Below, piece after piece: positions 47,329 through 55,142 of a stretch of DNA of 64,000 nt. How positions within the stretch are numbered: position 1 is the stretch's first letter; every line of letters starts with the position of its first letter. The notes below the pieces were generated by a model. The model was given only the letters and a program-made list of their open reading frames with translations, had not been told where the DNA came from and made no database searches. The translations under genes were made by a program, and so were the position numbers. This stretch comes from Pseudomonas fluorescens (GTDB lineage Bacteria > Pseudomonadota > Gammaproteobacteria > Pseudomonadales > Pseudomonadaceae), in assembly GCF_900215245.1 (NCBI RefSeq), contig NZ_LT907842.1:1922001-1986000 (forward strand), in the 5' to 3' direction.

Positions 47329-49434
47329 TTGCCGAGCATAGACGCCCTCGCCGATCGCTTATCGGCCTACCTCGGCCCAGACCAGGTCAACCTGGTCCGC
47401 CGAGCGTATTTCTACGCCGAACAAGCCCACGACGGCCAACGCCGCCGCAGTGGTGAAGCGTATGTCACGCATCCTCTTGCCGTGGCAAATATTCTCGCCG
47501 ACATGCACATGGACCATCAGAGCCTGATGGCTGCGATGCTGCATGACGTGATTGAAGACACCGGCATCGCCAAGGAAGCGCTCAGCGCGCAATTTGGCGA
47601 AACCGTGGCCGAACTGGTCGACGGGGTCAGCAAACTGACCCAGATGAACTTCGAGACCAAGGCCGAAGCCCAGGCAGAAAACTTCCAGAAGATGGCCATG
47701 GCCATGGCCCGCGACATTCGGGTCATTCTGGTCAAGCTGGCGGACCGGCTGCACAACATGCGCACGCTGGAAGTGCTGTCCGGCGAAAAACGCCGGCGCA
47801 TCGCCAAGGAAACCCTGGAAATCTACGCGCCCATCGCCAACCGGCTGGGCATGCATGCCATTCGTATCGAATTCGAAGACCTCGGCTTCAAGGCCATGCA
47901 CCCGATGCGCTCGGCGCGCATCTACCAGGCGGTAAAGCGCGCCCGTGGCAACCGCAAGGAAATCGTCAACAAGATCGAAGAGTCGCTGAGCCACTGCCTG
48001 GCGATCGACGAGATTGAAGGCGAGGTCAGCGGCCGGCAGAAACACATCTACGGCATCTACAAGAAGATGCGCGGCAAGCGCCGGGCCTTCAACGAGATCA
48101 TGGACGTGTATGCGTTCCGGATCATCGTCGACAAGGTCGATACCTGCTACCGCGTGCTGGGCGCTGTACATAATTTGTACAAACCTCTGCCAGGCCGCTT
48201 CAAGGACTACATCGCCATTCCCAAGGCCAACGGCTATCAGTCGCTGCATACCACGTTGTTCGGTATGCATGGGGTGCCGATCGAGATCCAGATCCGCACG
48301 CGGGAAATGGAAGAAATGGCCAACAACGGCATCGCCGCCCATTGGCTGTACAAATCCAGCGGCGACGAGCAACCCAAAGGCACCCATGCCCGCGCCCGCC
48401 AGTGGGTCAAAGGCGTGCTGGAAATGCAGCAACGTGCCGGCAACTCCCTGGAATTTATCGAAAGCGTGAAGATCGACCTGTTCCCGGACGAGGTCTACGT
48501 ATTCACGCCCAAAGGCCGGATCATGGAGCTGCCCAAAGGCTCCACGGCGGTCGACTTTGCCTACGCGGTGCACACCGATGTCGGCAACAGCTGCATTGCC
48601 TGCCGGATCAACCGTCGTCTCGCACCGCTGTCCGAACCGCTGCAAAGCGGCTCCACGGTCGAGATCGTCAGTGCACCCGGCGCGCGCCCGAATCCGGCCT
48701 GGCTTAACTTCGTGGTCACGGGTAAAGCGCGGACACACATCCGCCACGCGCTCAAACTGCAACGCCGCTCCGAATCCATCAGCCTGGGCGAACGCCTGCT
48801 GAACAAGGTGCTCAACGGTTTCGACAGCGCCCTCGAAAAAATCCCGGCCGAACGCGTGCAAGCAATGCTCCACGAGTACCGCCAGGAAACCATCGAAGAC
48901 CTGCTGGAAGATATCGGCCTGGGCAACCGCATGGCCTATGTGGTCGCCCGCCGCCTGCTCGGCGAAGGCGAACAACTGCCAAGCCCCGAAGGCCCGCTGG
49001 CCATTCGCGGCACCGAAGGCCTGGTGCTCAGCTACGCCAAGTGCTGTACGCCGATCCCGGGCGACCCGATTGTCGGCCACTTGTCTGCGGGCAAAGGCAT
49101 GGTGGTGCACCTGGACAACTGCCGCAATATCAGCGAGATCCGTCACAACCCCGAAAAATGCATCCAGCTTTCGTGGGCGAAGGATGTCACCGGTGAATTC
49201 AACGTCGAGCTGCGGGTTGAGCTGGAGCACCAGCGCGGCCTGATCGCCCTGCTGGCCAGCAGCGTCAACGCGGCCGACGGCAATATCGAGAAAATCAGCA
49301 TGGATGAGCGCGATGGCCGCATCAGCGTGGTCCAGCTGGTGGTCAGCGTGCACGACCGCGTGCACCTGGCCCGTGTGATCAAGAAACTGCGCGCCCTGAC
49401 GGGAGTGATCCGCATCACCCGCATGCGTGCATAG
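47329..49434 (+). CDS. spoT: Bifunctional (p)ppGpp synthetase/hydrolase SpoT
   Basis: A 701-residue long RelA/SpoT homologue. Order: HD hydrolase domain (about 20-180) with intact HDVIEDT, synthetase domain (about 235-350) with the bifunctional-type GRFKDYI and EIQIRT, TGS (about 386-450), helical and zinc-finger-like region with KCCTPIPGD, and C-terminal ACT (about 625-700). Both activities should be present. The start is a TTG at 47329 with AGGAG eight bases upstream, which decides it. It follows rpoZ by 60 bases and is followed after 24 bases by a ridA gene, probably in one transcript. Confidence 0.96.
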   Translation: MPSIDALADRLSAYLGPDQVNLVRRAYFYAEQAHDGQRRRSGEAYVTHPLAVANILADMHMDHQSLMAAMLHDVIEDTGIAKEALSAQFGETVAELVDGVSKLTQMNFETKAEAQAENFQKMAMAMARDIRVILVKLADRLHNMRTLEVLSGEKRRRIAKETLEIYAPIANRLGMHAIRIEFEDLGFKAMHPMRSARIYQAVKRARGNRKEIVNKIEESLSHCLAIDEIEGEVSGRQKHIYGIYKKMRGKRRAFNEIMDVYAFRIIVDKVDTCYRVLGAVHNLYKPLPGRFKDYIAIPKANGYQSLHTTLFGMHGVPIEIQIRTREMEEMANNGIAAHWLYKSSGDEQPKGTHARARQWVKGVLEMQQRAGNSLEFIESVKIDLFPDEVYVFTPKGRIMELPKGSTAVDFAYAVHTDVGNSCIACRINRRLAPLSEPLQSGSTVEIVSAPGARPNPAWLNFVVTGKARTHIRHALKLQRRSESISLGERLLNKVLNGFDSALEKIPAERVQAMLHEYRQETIEDLLEDIGLGNRMAYVVARRLLGEGEQLPSPEGPLAIRGTEGLVLSYAKCCTPIPGDPIVGHLSAGKGMVVHLDNCRNISEIRHNPEKCIQLSWAKDVTGEFNVELRVELEHQRGLIALLASSVNAADGNIEKISMDERDGRISVVQLVVSVHDRVHLARVIKKLRALTGVIRITRMRA

Positions 49435-49458
49435 CCGTTCTCTTACAAGGAGTCACTC

Positions 49459-49839
49459 ATGACCAAGACTGTTATCACCAGCGACAAGGCCCCGGCCGCC
49501 ATCGGTACTTACTCCCAGGCGATCAAGGCGGGCAACACCGTCTACATGTCCGGCCAGATCCCACTGGACCCAAAGACCATGGAACTGGTTGAAGGCTTCG
49601 AAGCACAAACCGTACAAGTCTTCGAAAACCTCAAGTCCGTGGCCGAAGCCGCTGGCGGTTCGTTCAAGGACATCGTCAAGCTGAACATCTTCCTCACCGA
49701 CCTGAGCCACTTCGCCAAGGTCAACGAGATCATGGGCAAGTACTTCGAACAGCCGTACCCAGCCCGCGCCGCCATCGGCGTTGCTGCCTTGCCTAAAGGC
49801 GCACAGGTTGAGATGGACGCGATTCTGGTCATCGAGTAA
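49459..49839 (+). CDS. ridA: Reactive intermediate/imine deaminase RidA
   Basis: A 126-residue Rid protein that hydrolyses 2-aminoacrylate and similar enamines formed by PLP enzymes. The catalytic arginine is in [17 protein letters not shown] near residue 105, and EMDAILVIE closes the site; [20 protein letters not shown] near the N-terminus is typical. It looks closer to the true RidA subgroup than the dad-operon copy at 23737. AAGGAG lies before the ATG. It follows spoT by 24 bases and ends at a hairpin terminator. Confidence 0.93.
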   Translation: MTKTVITSDKAPAAIGTYSQAIKAGNTVYMSGQIPLDPKTMELVEGFEAQTVQVFENLKSVAEAAGGSFKDIVKLNIFLTDLSHFAKVNEIMGKYFEQPYPARAAIGVAALPKGAQVEMDAILVIE

Positions 49840-49846
49840 AACACCC

Positions 49847-49881
49847 GGCGCAGCCTTCACGGGCTGCGCCGACTTCGTTTT
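49847..49881 (+). terminator. Rho-independent terminator after ridA
   Basis: CGGCGCAGCC / GGGCTGCGCCG stem of ten pairs with a short loop, then ACTTCGTTTT. The T tract is interrupted, so it may leak into the following lipoprotein gene, whose start is 15 bases on. Confidence 0.65.
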
Positions 49882-49895
49882 AGAAGGATTTCGTA

Positions 49896-50639
49896 ATGCG
49901 CAAAGCGCTTGTAGCCTCTTCGTTGCTCGCCCTGTTGCTGGGCGGCTGCGCCAGCAACCCCGCCGACCTGGATGTGAGCGGCACCTGGATCAACCAGGCC
50001 GCCATCAACGCGGCAGCCAAGGGCGGCCCTTTGCGTGAAGCCCTGCAATCCTTTGGCCCGAACCTCGAATGGGAGGTCAATACCAAGGCTTCGCAGGCAC
50101 GCTACTACAATGGGTTTGAAGTCGCTGAAGGCAAGTTGCTGGGTGAGAAATCCGGCGCCTGGAGCGTCGAGTTCTACGGCAGCTCGGCTACCGAACTCAA
50201 GCGCAAGGGCATACAACTGTTGCAAGTGGCCAACGATAACGAGCCAGAACAATTGTTCGCCCGCGCCAAAGACCCGGCTCCGGAGGGCGCGCCATTGGGC
50301 GCCAACTTCGAACGGGCGCTGTATGCAGCCTACATGGGCGGCGACTGGAAGATCACTGACGGCAACGGCGACGGCGCCACGGTGCAGTTCCAGGCCGACG
50401 GCAAGGTCGCTGGCCTGCCAGGCGTCGACCGCTACTCGCTGTGCCTGGCGGGTGACTGCGCCTCGATGAGCGGCGGCTACGACAGTATCTGGCTGCAACT
50501 GAACGGCCAGGGCAACCCGTGGATCTTCGTGCGCAAAGGCAAGCAGCTGGAAATTTTCCAGGCGGTAAACACCGCGCATACCGACGAAGTACCTTCGTTC
50601 ACGCCCGGCCCGCGACAGTGGTTGCTTGAAAAAAAATAG
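49896..50639 (+). CDS. Hypothetical lipoprotein
   Basis: A 247-residue protein with a lipoprotein signal (SSLLALLLGGCASN, lipobox LGGC at about residue 20), so probably anchored in the outer membrane. The mature part begins with a SGTWINQAAINAAAKGGPL segment, has a predicted beta-rich middle with RKGIQLLQVANDNEPEQLF, and ends WLLEKK. I recognise no catalytic motif. The same gene occurs after spoT-ridA in other Pseudomonas as a hypothetical. AAGGA lies before the ATG. A REPIN separates it from the convergent epimerase-like gene. Confidence 0.82.
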   Translation: MRKALVASSLLALLLGGCASNPADLDVSGTWINQAAINAAAKGGPLREALQSFGPNLEWEVNTKASQARYYNGFEVAEGKLLGEKSGAWSVEFYGSSATELKRKGIQLLQVANDNEPEQLFARAKDPAPEGAPLGANFERALYAAYMGGDWKITDGNGDGATVQFQADGKVAGLPGVDRYSLCLAGDCASMSGGYDSIWLQLNGQGNPWIFVRKGKQLEIFQAVNTAHTDEVPSFTPGPRQWLLEKK

Positions 50640-50660
50640 GCAGCCAAACACAACGCTAAA

Positions 50661-50749
50661 TGTGGGAGCGGGCTTGCTCGCGAATACGGTGTAACAGTCA
50701 AACCCTCAGTGACTGAACCCGCGCATTCGCGAACAAGCCCGCTCCCACA
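50661..50749. repeat. REPIN: inverted pair of REP units
   Basis: TGTGGGAGCGGGCTTGCTCG continues with CGAA on the left; the right unit is TTCGCGAACAAGCCCGCTCC followed by CACA, one base different from a perfect match. Between convergent genes. Confidence 0.92.
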
Positions 50750-50764
50750 TTTTTTTGATCGCGT

Positions 50765-51616
50765 TTAGCCCTTTAGAATCGCTGCATACCCCTCGCGATA
50801 GGTCGGATACGTCGGCACCCAGCCCAGCGCCTTGGCGCGGGCATTGCTGCATTGCTTGCTGCCGGCACGACGCACACTCGCATCATCCGCCCACTCGGTT
50901 ACGCCCAGGTACTCGCGCAACCAGCCGACCACTTCCGCCAACGGCGCAGGCGCATCGTCCACGCCGATGTAGATCTTATCCAGCGCACCGCCCTGCTCCA
51001 CATGCCGCAACAAAAACGCGAGCAAGCCCGCGGCGTCATCCGCGTGAATCCGGTTGCCATATAAAGGTGGATCAACTGCCACGCGGTAGCCCTGGCGCAC
51101 CTGGGTCAACAGCCATTCGCGGCCGGGACCGTAGATCCCGGTCAACCGCACGATACTCGCAGGGATTGCGCTGTTGAGGGCCACTTGCTCGGCCTCCAGC
51201 ATCACCTGGCCCGAATATCCCTTCGCCAGGGTGTCGGAGGTTTCGTCGACCCATTCACCCTTTTGCTGGCCGTACACACTGCTGCTGGACACAAACAACA
51301 GATGCTTGGGTTCCTGGCCGTAGTCGCCCAGCCACTCCAATACATGCTGCAACCCTTGCACATATGCCGCGCGATAGCCGGCTTCATCGTGGTCCGTGGC
51401 AGCAGCGCAGTACACCAGGTAATCCACCCCGCCGATCGGCCAGGTGTCAGGGCAATCTTTTTTGAACAGGTCGCCGGCAATGCCGATGACCCCGTCGGGA
51501 AGCCGCGAAATATCGCGTCGCAGCCCATGAACCTCCCATCCCGAGGCCAGCAATTGGCTAGCCAGCCGACTACCCACATCGCCGCAACCGGCAATTACAA
51601 CAGAAGGCGCAGACAT
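50765..51616 (-). CDS. NAD(P)-dependent epimerase/dehydratase family protein (YeeZ-like)
   Basis: A 283-residue Rossmann-fold protein of the atypical extended SDR class. The cofactor motif is VVIAGCGDVGSRLASQLLAS (about residues 5-24), the pattern of the YeeZ group, and the catalytic Tyr/Ser region is LLFVSSSSVYGQQKGEWVDE; the usual YxxxK is not seen in its standard form, since Tyr is followed by GQQK. Substrate unknown. The start at 51616 is taken because the GTG one codon before it overlaps GGAGTTTT poorly. Divergent from exbB. Confidence 0.85.
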   Translation of the reverse strand: MSAPSVVIAGCGDVGSRLASQLLASGWEVHGLRRDISRLPDGVIGIAGDLFKKDCPDTWPIGGVDYLVYCAAATDHDEAGYRAAYVQGLQHVLEWLGDYGQEPKHLLFVSSSSVYGQQKGEWVDETSDTLAKGYSGQVMLEAEQVALNSAIPASIVRLTGIYGPGREWLLTQVRQGYRVAVDPPLYGNRIHADDAAGLLAFLLRHVEQGGALDKIYIGVDDAPAPLAEVVGWLREYLGVTEWADDASVRRAGSKQCSNARAKALGWVPTYPTYREGYAAILKG

Positions 51617-51686
51617 CACAAAACTCCATTCTTAAAGGCGCAGATTAGCCGCCAGAGATGACCAGCGGCCAGCAAAAGGACAAATT

Positions 51687-51724
51687 AAGTAACTGTATTA
51701 CTTTTGTTAACAAGAATTACTTGC
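51687..51724. promoter_or_regulatory. Two adjacent palindromes before exbB, possible Fur boxes
   Basis: AAGTAA-CTGTA-TTACTT (51687-51703) and CAAG-AATTA-CTTG (51711-51723) lie in an AT-rich zone about 100 bases before exbB. The reverse strand GCAAGTAATTCTTGTTA resembles iron boxes such as GCAAATGATTCTCATTTGC as I remember them. TonB systems are normally Fur-repressed. Confidence 0.4.
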
Positions 51725-51804
51725 AATAATAACCCCCCAATTTGTCCTCGGCCTCACAGGGTCTGGCAGGACGATCACTCATTTCTCTCTCAGGTCCGGC
51801 CAGC

Positions 51805-52785
51805 ATGACACGTAATACAAACCCCGCTTCGCCAACCAAGCTTCACAGCCCATCCCGCGCCTGGCGTGCGATTGCTGCGCTGCTGTTCAGCGTACTGCTG
51901 GCACCGACCGCCGCCTTCGCTGATGCCACCGCCCCAGCCGCTCCGGCGGCTGCCGAGCACACCGCGGCAACTCCGGCTGCGCCTGCTGCCGCACCGGTCG
52001 CCACCGACCCTGCCCAGGCGGCCAACCCGGCACCTGCCGACGACTCCGGTGTAGTGCTCGAACAAGACAACACCTTGGGCATGGCCCATGACCTGTCACC
52101 CTGGGGCATGTACCAGAACGCCGACGTCGTGGTGAAAGCCGTGATGATCGGCCTGGCCATCGCCTCGATCATTACCTGGACCATCTGGATCGCCAAGGGC
52201 TTCGAGCTGCTGGGCGCCAAGCGCCGCCTGCGCACTGAAATCGTCCACCTGAAGAAGGCCACCACCCTCAAGCAAGCCAGCGAAACCGCGACCAAGAAGG
52301 GCACCCTGGCCAACCTGCTGGTTCAGGACGCGCTGGAAGAAATGCGCCTGTCGGCCAATACCCGTGAAAAAGAAGGCATCAAGGAACGCGTCAGCTTCCG
52401 CCTGGAGCGGCTGGTTGCAGCCTGTGGCCGGAACATGAGCAGCGGCACCGGGGTTCTGGCTACGATTGGTTCCACCGCGCCTTTCGTCGGCCTGTTCGGC
52501 ACCGTGTGGGGCATCATGAACAGCTTCATCGGCATCGCCAAAACCCAGACCACCAACCTCGCCGTCGTTGCCCCTGGCATCGCCGAAGCCCTGCTGGCTA
52601 CGGCTCTGGGCCTGGTTGCCGCGATTCCTGCGGTGGTGATCTACAACGTCTTTGCCCGTTCGATTGCCGGCTACAAGGCTCAGGTATCGGACGCATCGGC
52701 AGAAGTCCTGCTGCTGGTCAGCCGCGACCTCGATCACCTGCCTACCGAGCGCAGCTCGCAACCGCACATGGTGAAAGTGGGGTAA
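51805..52785 (+). CDS. exbB: TonB-system proton channel protein ExbB
   Basis: A 326-residue inner-membrane protein, part of the proton-driven motor for TonB-dependent uptake. Pseudomonas ExbB has an N-terminal extension: a signal peptide (ALLFSVLLAPTAAFADA, residues about 17-38), then an Ala/Pro-rich periplasmic stretch (about 40-90), then three membrane segments (about 107-130, 210-235 and 255-280). TIGSTAPFVGLFGTVWGIM and ALLATALGLVAAIPAVVIYN are the MotA/TolQ/ExbB hallmarks, with the conserved Thr residues and the ALGL segment. The start at 51805 (MTRNTNPASPT) is preferred over one 21 codons upstream. First gene of exbB-exbD-tonB. Confidence 0.94.
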   Translation: MTRNTNPASPTKLHSPSRAWRAIAALLFSVLLAPTAAFADATAPAAPAAAEHTAATPAAPAAAPVATDPAQAANPAPADDSGVVLEQDNTLGMAHDLSPWGMYQNADVVVKAVMIGLAIASIITWTIWIAKGFELLGAKRRLRTEIVHLKKATTLKQASETATKKGTLANLLVQDALEEMRLSANTREKEGIKERVSFRLERLVAACGRNMSSGTGVLATIGSTAPFVGLFGTVWGIMNSFIGIAKTQTTNLAVVAPGIAEALLATALGLVAAIPAVVIYNVFARSIAGYKAQVSDASAEVLLLVSRDLDHLPTERSSQPHMVKVG

Positions 52786-52791
52786 TCGGCC

Positions 52792-53217
52792 ATGGGCCTG
52801 CATTTGAATCAAGGCGACGACGAACTCGTCGAGAACCACGAAATCAACGTCACACCGTTTATCGACGTGATGCTGGTGCTGCTGATCATCTTCATGGTGG
52901 CGGCCCCACTGGCCACCGTGGACATCAAGGTCGACCTGCCTGCGTCCAGCGCCAAACCTGCGCCGCGGCCGGAAAAACCGATTTTCCTCAGCGTCAAAGC
53001 GGACCAACGCCTGTTCCTGGGCGAAGAAGAAGTCAAAGCCGAAACCCTGGGCCCGGTGCTCGACGCCAAGACCCAAGGCAAGAAAGACACGACGATCTTC
53101 TTCCAGGCCGACAAGGGCGTGGACTACGGCGACCTGATGAGCGTGATGGATGCCCTGCGGGCAGCCGGCTACCTCAAGGTTGGCCTGGTCGGACTTGAGA
53201 CGGCAGCCAAGAAATGA
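52792..53217 (+). CDS. exbD: TonB-system protein ExbD
   Basis: A 141-residue inner-membrane protein with one N-terminal membrane helix (about residues 23-43) and a periplasmic domain. The helix holds the essential proton-carrying aspartate in VTPFIDVMLVLLIIFMVAAP (Asp25 or near). It follows exbB after six bases and overlaps tonB by four (ATGA), so the three are translated together. Confidence 0.96.
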   Translation: MGLHLNQGDDELVENHEINVTPFIDVMLVLLIIFMVAAPLATVDIKVDLPASSAKPAPRPEKPIFLSVKADQRLFLGEEEVKAETLGPVLDAKTQGKKDTTIFFQADKGVDYGDLMSVMDALRAAGYLKVGLVGLETAAKK

Positions 53218-53963
53218 TCACGACGCGCCACAAACTGACGCGTTATGGCACCAGCCTCGCCGTCGTGCTGGGCGTGCATGCCGTCGCGATCATCATCGCG
53301 CTCCAATGGTCCGCGCCGCATCCGGTCCAACTGCCACCGGCGGCCATGGTCATCGACCTGGCGCCGATGCCTGCACCGCCGCCTCCGGCACCGCCCAAAG
53401 TCATTACACCGCCGCAGCCGCCGGCACCGGTGGAAGAACTGCCCCTGCCGAAAATGGCCGAGGCACCCAAGCCCACGATCCAGGTACCCAAGCCGGTCAA
53501 GCCCAAACCGAAGCCTCAGCCGCCCAAACCCGTGGAGAAGAAGCCCGAGCCACCCAAGGAAAAACCTTCCGAGGAGCCACCGAGCGAAACCCCACCGACC
53601 AAAGCCCCGGCTGAGAAGTCCGCCCAGCCCGTGCCCGGCCCATCGCCTGCACAGGTAGCGGCCAAGGCGTCCTGGGAAGGCGCCCTGCTGGCGCATTTGC
53701 AGAAGTACAAGAAGTACCCGCCAAGCGCCCAACAGCGTGGCAAGGAAGGTTTGAACCGCCTGCGCTTTGTAGTCGATGCCGAAGGCAACGTGCTGTCGTA
53801 CGAGCTGGTCGGCCGCTCCGGCAACGCTGACCTGGACCGTGCGACCCTGGACATGATCCGTCGTGCCCAGCCACTGCCCAAGCCACCGGCCGATATGTTG
53901 AAAGGCGGCAGCGTCGAGATCGTCGCGCCGTTTGTTTACAACATCGAGAAGCGTCGCCGCTAA
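53214..53963 (+). CDS. tonB: Energy transducer TonB
   Basis: A 249-residue protein spanning the periplasm. One N-terminal membrane helix (about 12-31: LAVVLGVHAVAIIIALQW with the conserved His of the SxxxH motif), then a Pro/Lys/Glu-rich rod (about 40-145), then the C-terminal TonB domain (about 155-245) with KYPPSAQQRGKEG and VVDAEGNVLSYELVGRSGN. It is one of several TonB proteins expected in a Pseudomonas; this one is coupled to its own ExbBD. A REPIN separates it from oxyR. Confidence 0.95.
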   Translation: MITTRHKLTRYGTSLAVVLGVHAVAIIIALQWSAPHPVQLPPAAMVIDLAPMPAPPPPAPPKVITPPQPPAPVEELPLPKMAEAPKPTIQVPKPVKPKPKPQPPKPVEKKPEPPKEKPSEEPPSETPPTKAPAEKSAQPVPGPSPAQVAAKASWEGALLAHLQKYKKYPPSAQQRGKEGLNRLRFVVDAEGNVLSYELVGRSGNADLDRATLDMIRRAQPLPKPPADMLKGGSVEIVAPFVYNIEKRRR

Positions 53964-53985
53964 GGCTTGCAAAAACGGGCGTGCG

Positions 53986-54075
53986 TGTGGGAGCGGGCTT
54001 GCTCGCGAAAGTGGAGTGTCAGTCACCGATTTTATTGGCTGACCCACCGCTTTCGCGAACAAGCTTGCTCCCACG
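53986..54075. repeat. REPIN: inverted pair of REP units
   Basis: TGTGGGAGCGGGCTTGCTCG continues with CGAAAG; the right unit is CTTTCGCGAACAAGCTTGCT followed by CCCAC, with two changes. It lies between tonB and oxyR, both on the plus strand. Confidence 0.9.
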
Positions 54076-54213
54076 TTTGATTTCATCAGCTCTAAAAATC
54101 CTTTTTCAGCTAAATCCGCGCCACTCCCCGCTCAATCCCCATCAAAGTTCTGATAACGTGCGTCTATCGATTGCAGCCGTTATGCTTGGCCTGCAACCTC
54201 ATGGACGCCCGCT

Positions 54214-55134
54214 ATGACTCTTACAGAATTACGCTACATCGTGACCCTCGCCCAAGAACAGCACTTCGGCCATGCGGCCGAGCGCTGCCACGTCAGCCAG
54301 CCGACGCTGTCGGTGGGCGTGAAAAAGCTTGAAGACGAACTCGGTGTGCTGATTTTCGAGCGCAGCAAGAGCGCCGTGCGCCTCACGCCAGTGGGTGAAG
54401 GCATTGTTGCCCAGGCCCAGAAGGTACTGGAACAAGCCCAAAGCATTCGCGAGCTGGCCCAGGCCGGCAAGAACCAGCTGACCGCACCGCTGAAAGTCGG
54501 CGCCATCTATACCGTCGGCCCGTACCTGTTCCCGCACCTGATCCCGCAACTGCACCGCGTTGCGCCGCAGATGCCGTTGTATATCGAAGAAAACTTCACC
54601 CACGTATTGCGCGACAAACTGCGCAACGGCGAGCTGGACGCGATCATTATCGCCCTGCCGTTCAACGAGGCAGACGTGTTGACCCTGCCGCTCTACGACG
54701 AGCCGTTCTACGTGTTGATGCCCGCCTCACACCCGTGGACACAGAAAGACACCATCGACGCCGGCCTGCTCAACGACAAGAGCTTGCTGCTGCTCGGTGA
54801 AGGCCACTGCTTCCGCGACCAGGTACTGGAAGCCTGCCCGACCCTGACCAAGGGCAACGACGGCGCCAAGCACACCACCGTAGAATCCAGCTCCCTGGAA
54901 ACCATTCGTCACATGGTGGCTTCCGGCCTGGGTATTTCGATCCTGCCGCTGTCGGCAGTCGACAGCCATCACTACGCCCCTGGCGTGATTGCGGTGCGCC
55001 CACTCACGCCGCCAGTGCCGTTCCGTACCGTGGCCATTGCCTGGCGTGCCAGCTTCCCGCGGCCGAAAGCCATTGAGATCCTCGCCGACTCGATCCGCCT
55101 GTGCTCGGTGGCCAAGCCGCCTGCTGCGAGCTAA
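54214..55134 (+). CDS. oxyR: Hydrogen peroxide-sensing regulator OxyR
   Basis: A 306-residue LysR-type activator of peroxide defence. Helix-turn-helix about residues 1-60 (HFGHAAERCHVSQPTLSVGV). The redox cysteines are in LLGEGHCFRDQVLEACP (about residues 199 and 208), the exact OxyR spacing. It is followed by recG after eight bases, the oxyR-recG operon known in P. aeruginosa, which couples peroxide sensing to DNA repair. Confidence 0.97.
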   Translation: MTLTELRYIVTLAQEQHFGHAAERCHVSQPTLSVGVKKLEDELGVLIFERSKSAVRLTPVGEGIVAQAQKVLEQAQSIRELAQAGKNQLTAPLKVGAIYTVGPYLFPHLIPQLHRVAPQMPLYIEENFTHVLRDKLRNGELDAIIIALPFNEADVLTLPLYDEPFYVLMPASHPWTQKDTIDAGLLNDKSLLLLGEGHCFRDQVLEACPTLTKGNDGAKHTTVESSSLETIRHMVASGLGISILPLSAVDSHHYAPGVIAVRPLTPPVPFRTVAIAWRASFPRPKAIEILADSIRLCSVAKPPAAS

Positions 55135-55142
55135 GTAAGCGT

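Noticed and set aside
47359..49365. Open frame of 668 codons on the minus strand
   Set aside because: Exactly antisense to spoT, with the His/Val/Gln-rich composition of a shadow frame and no family similarity.
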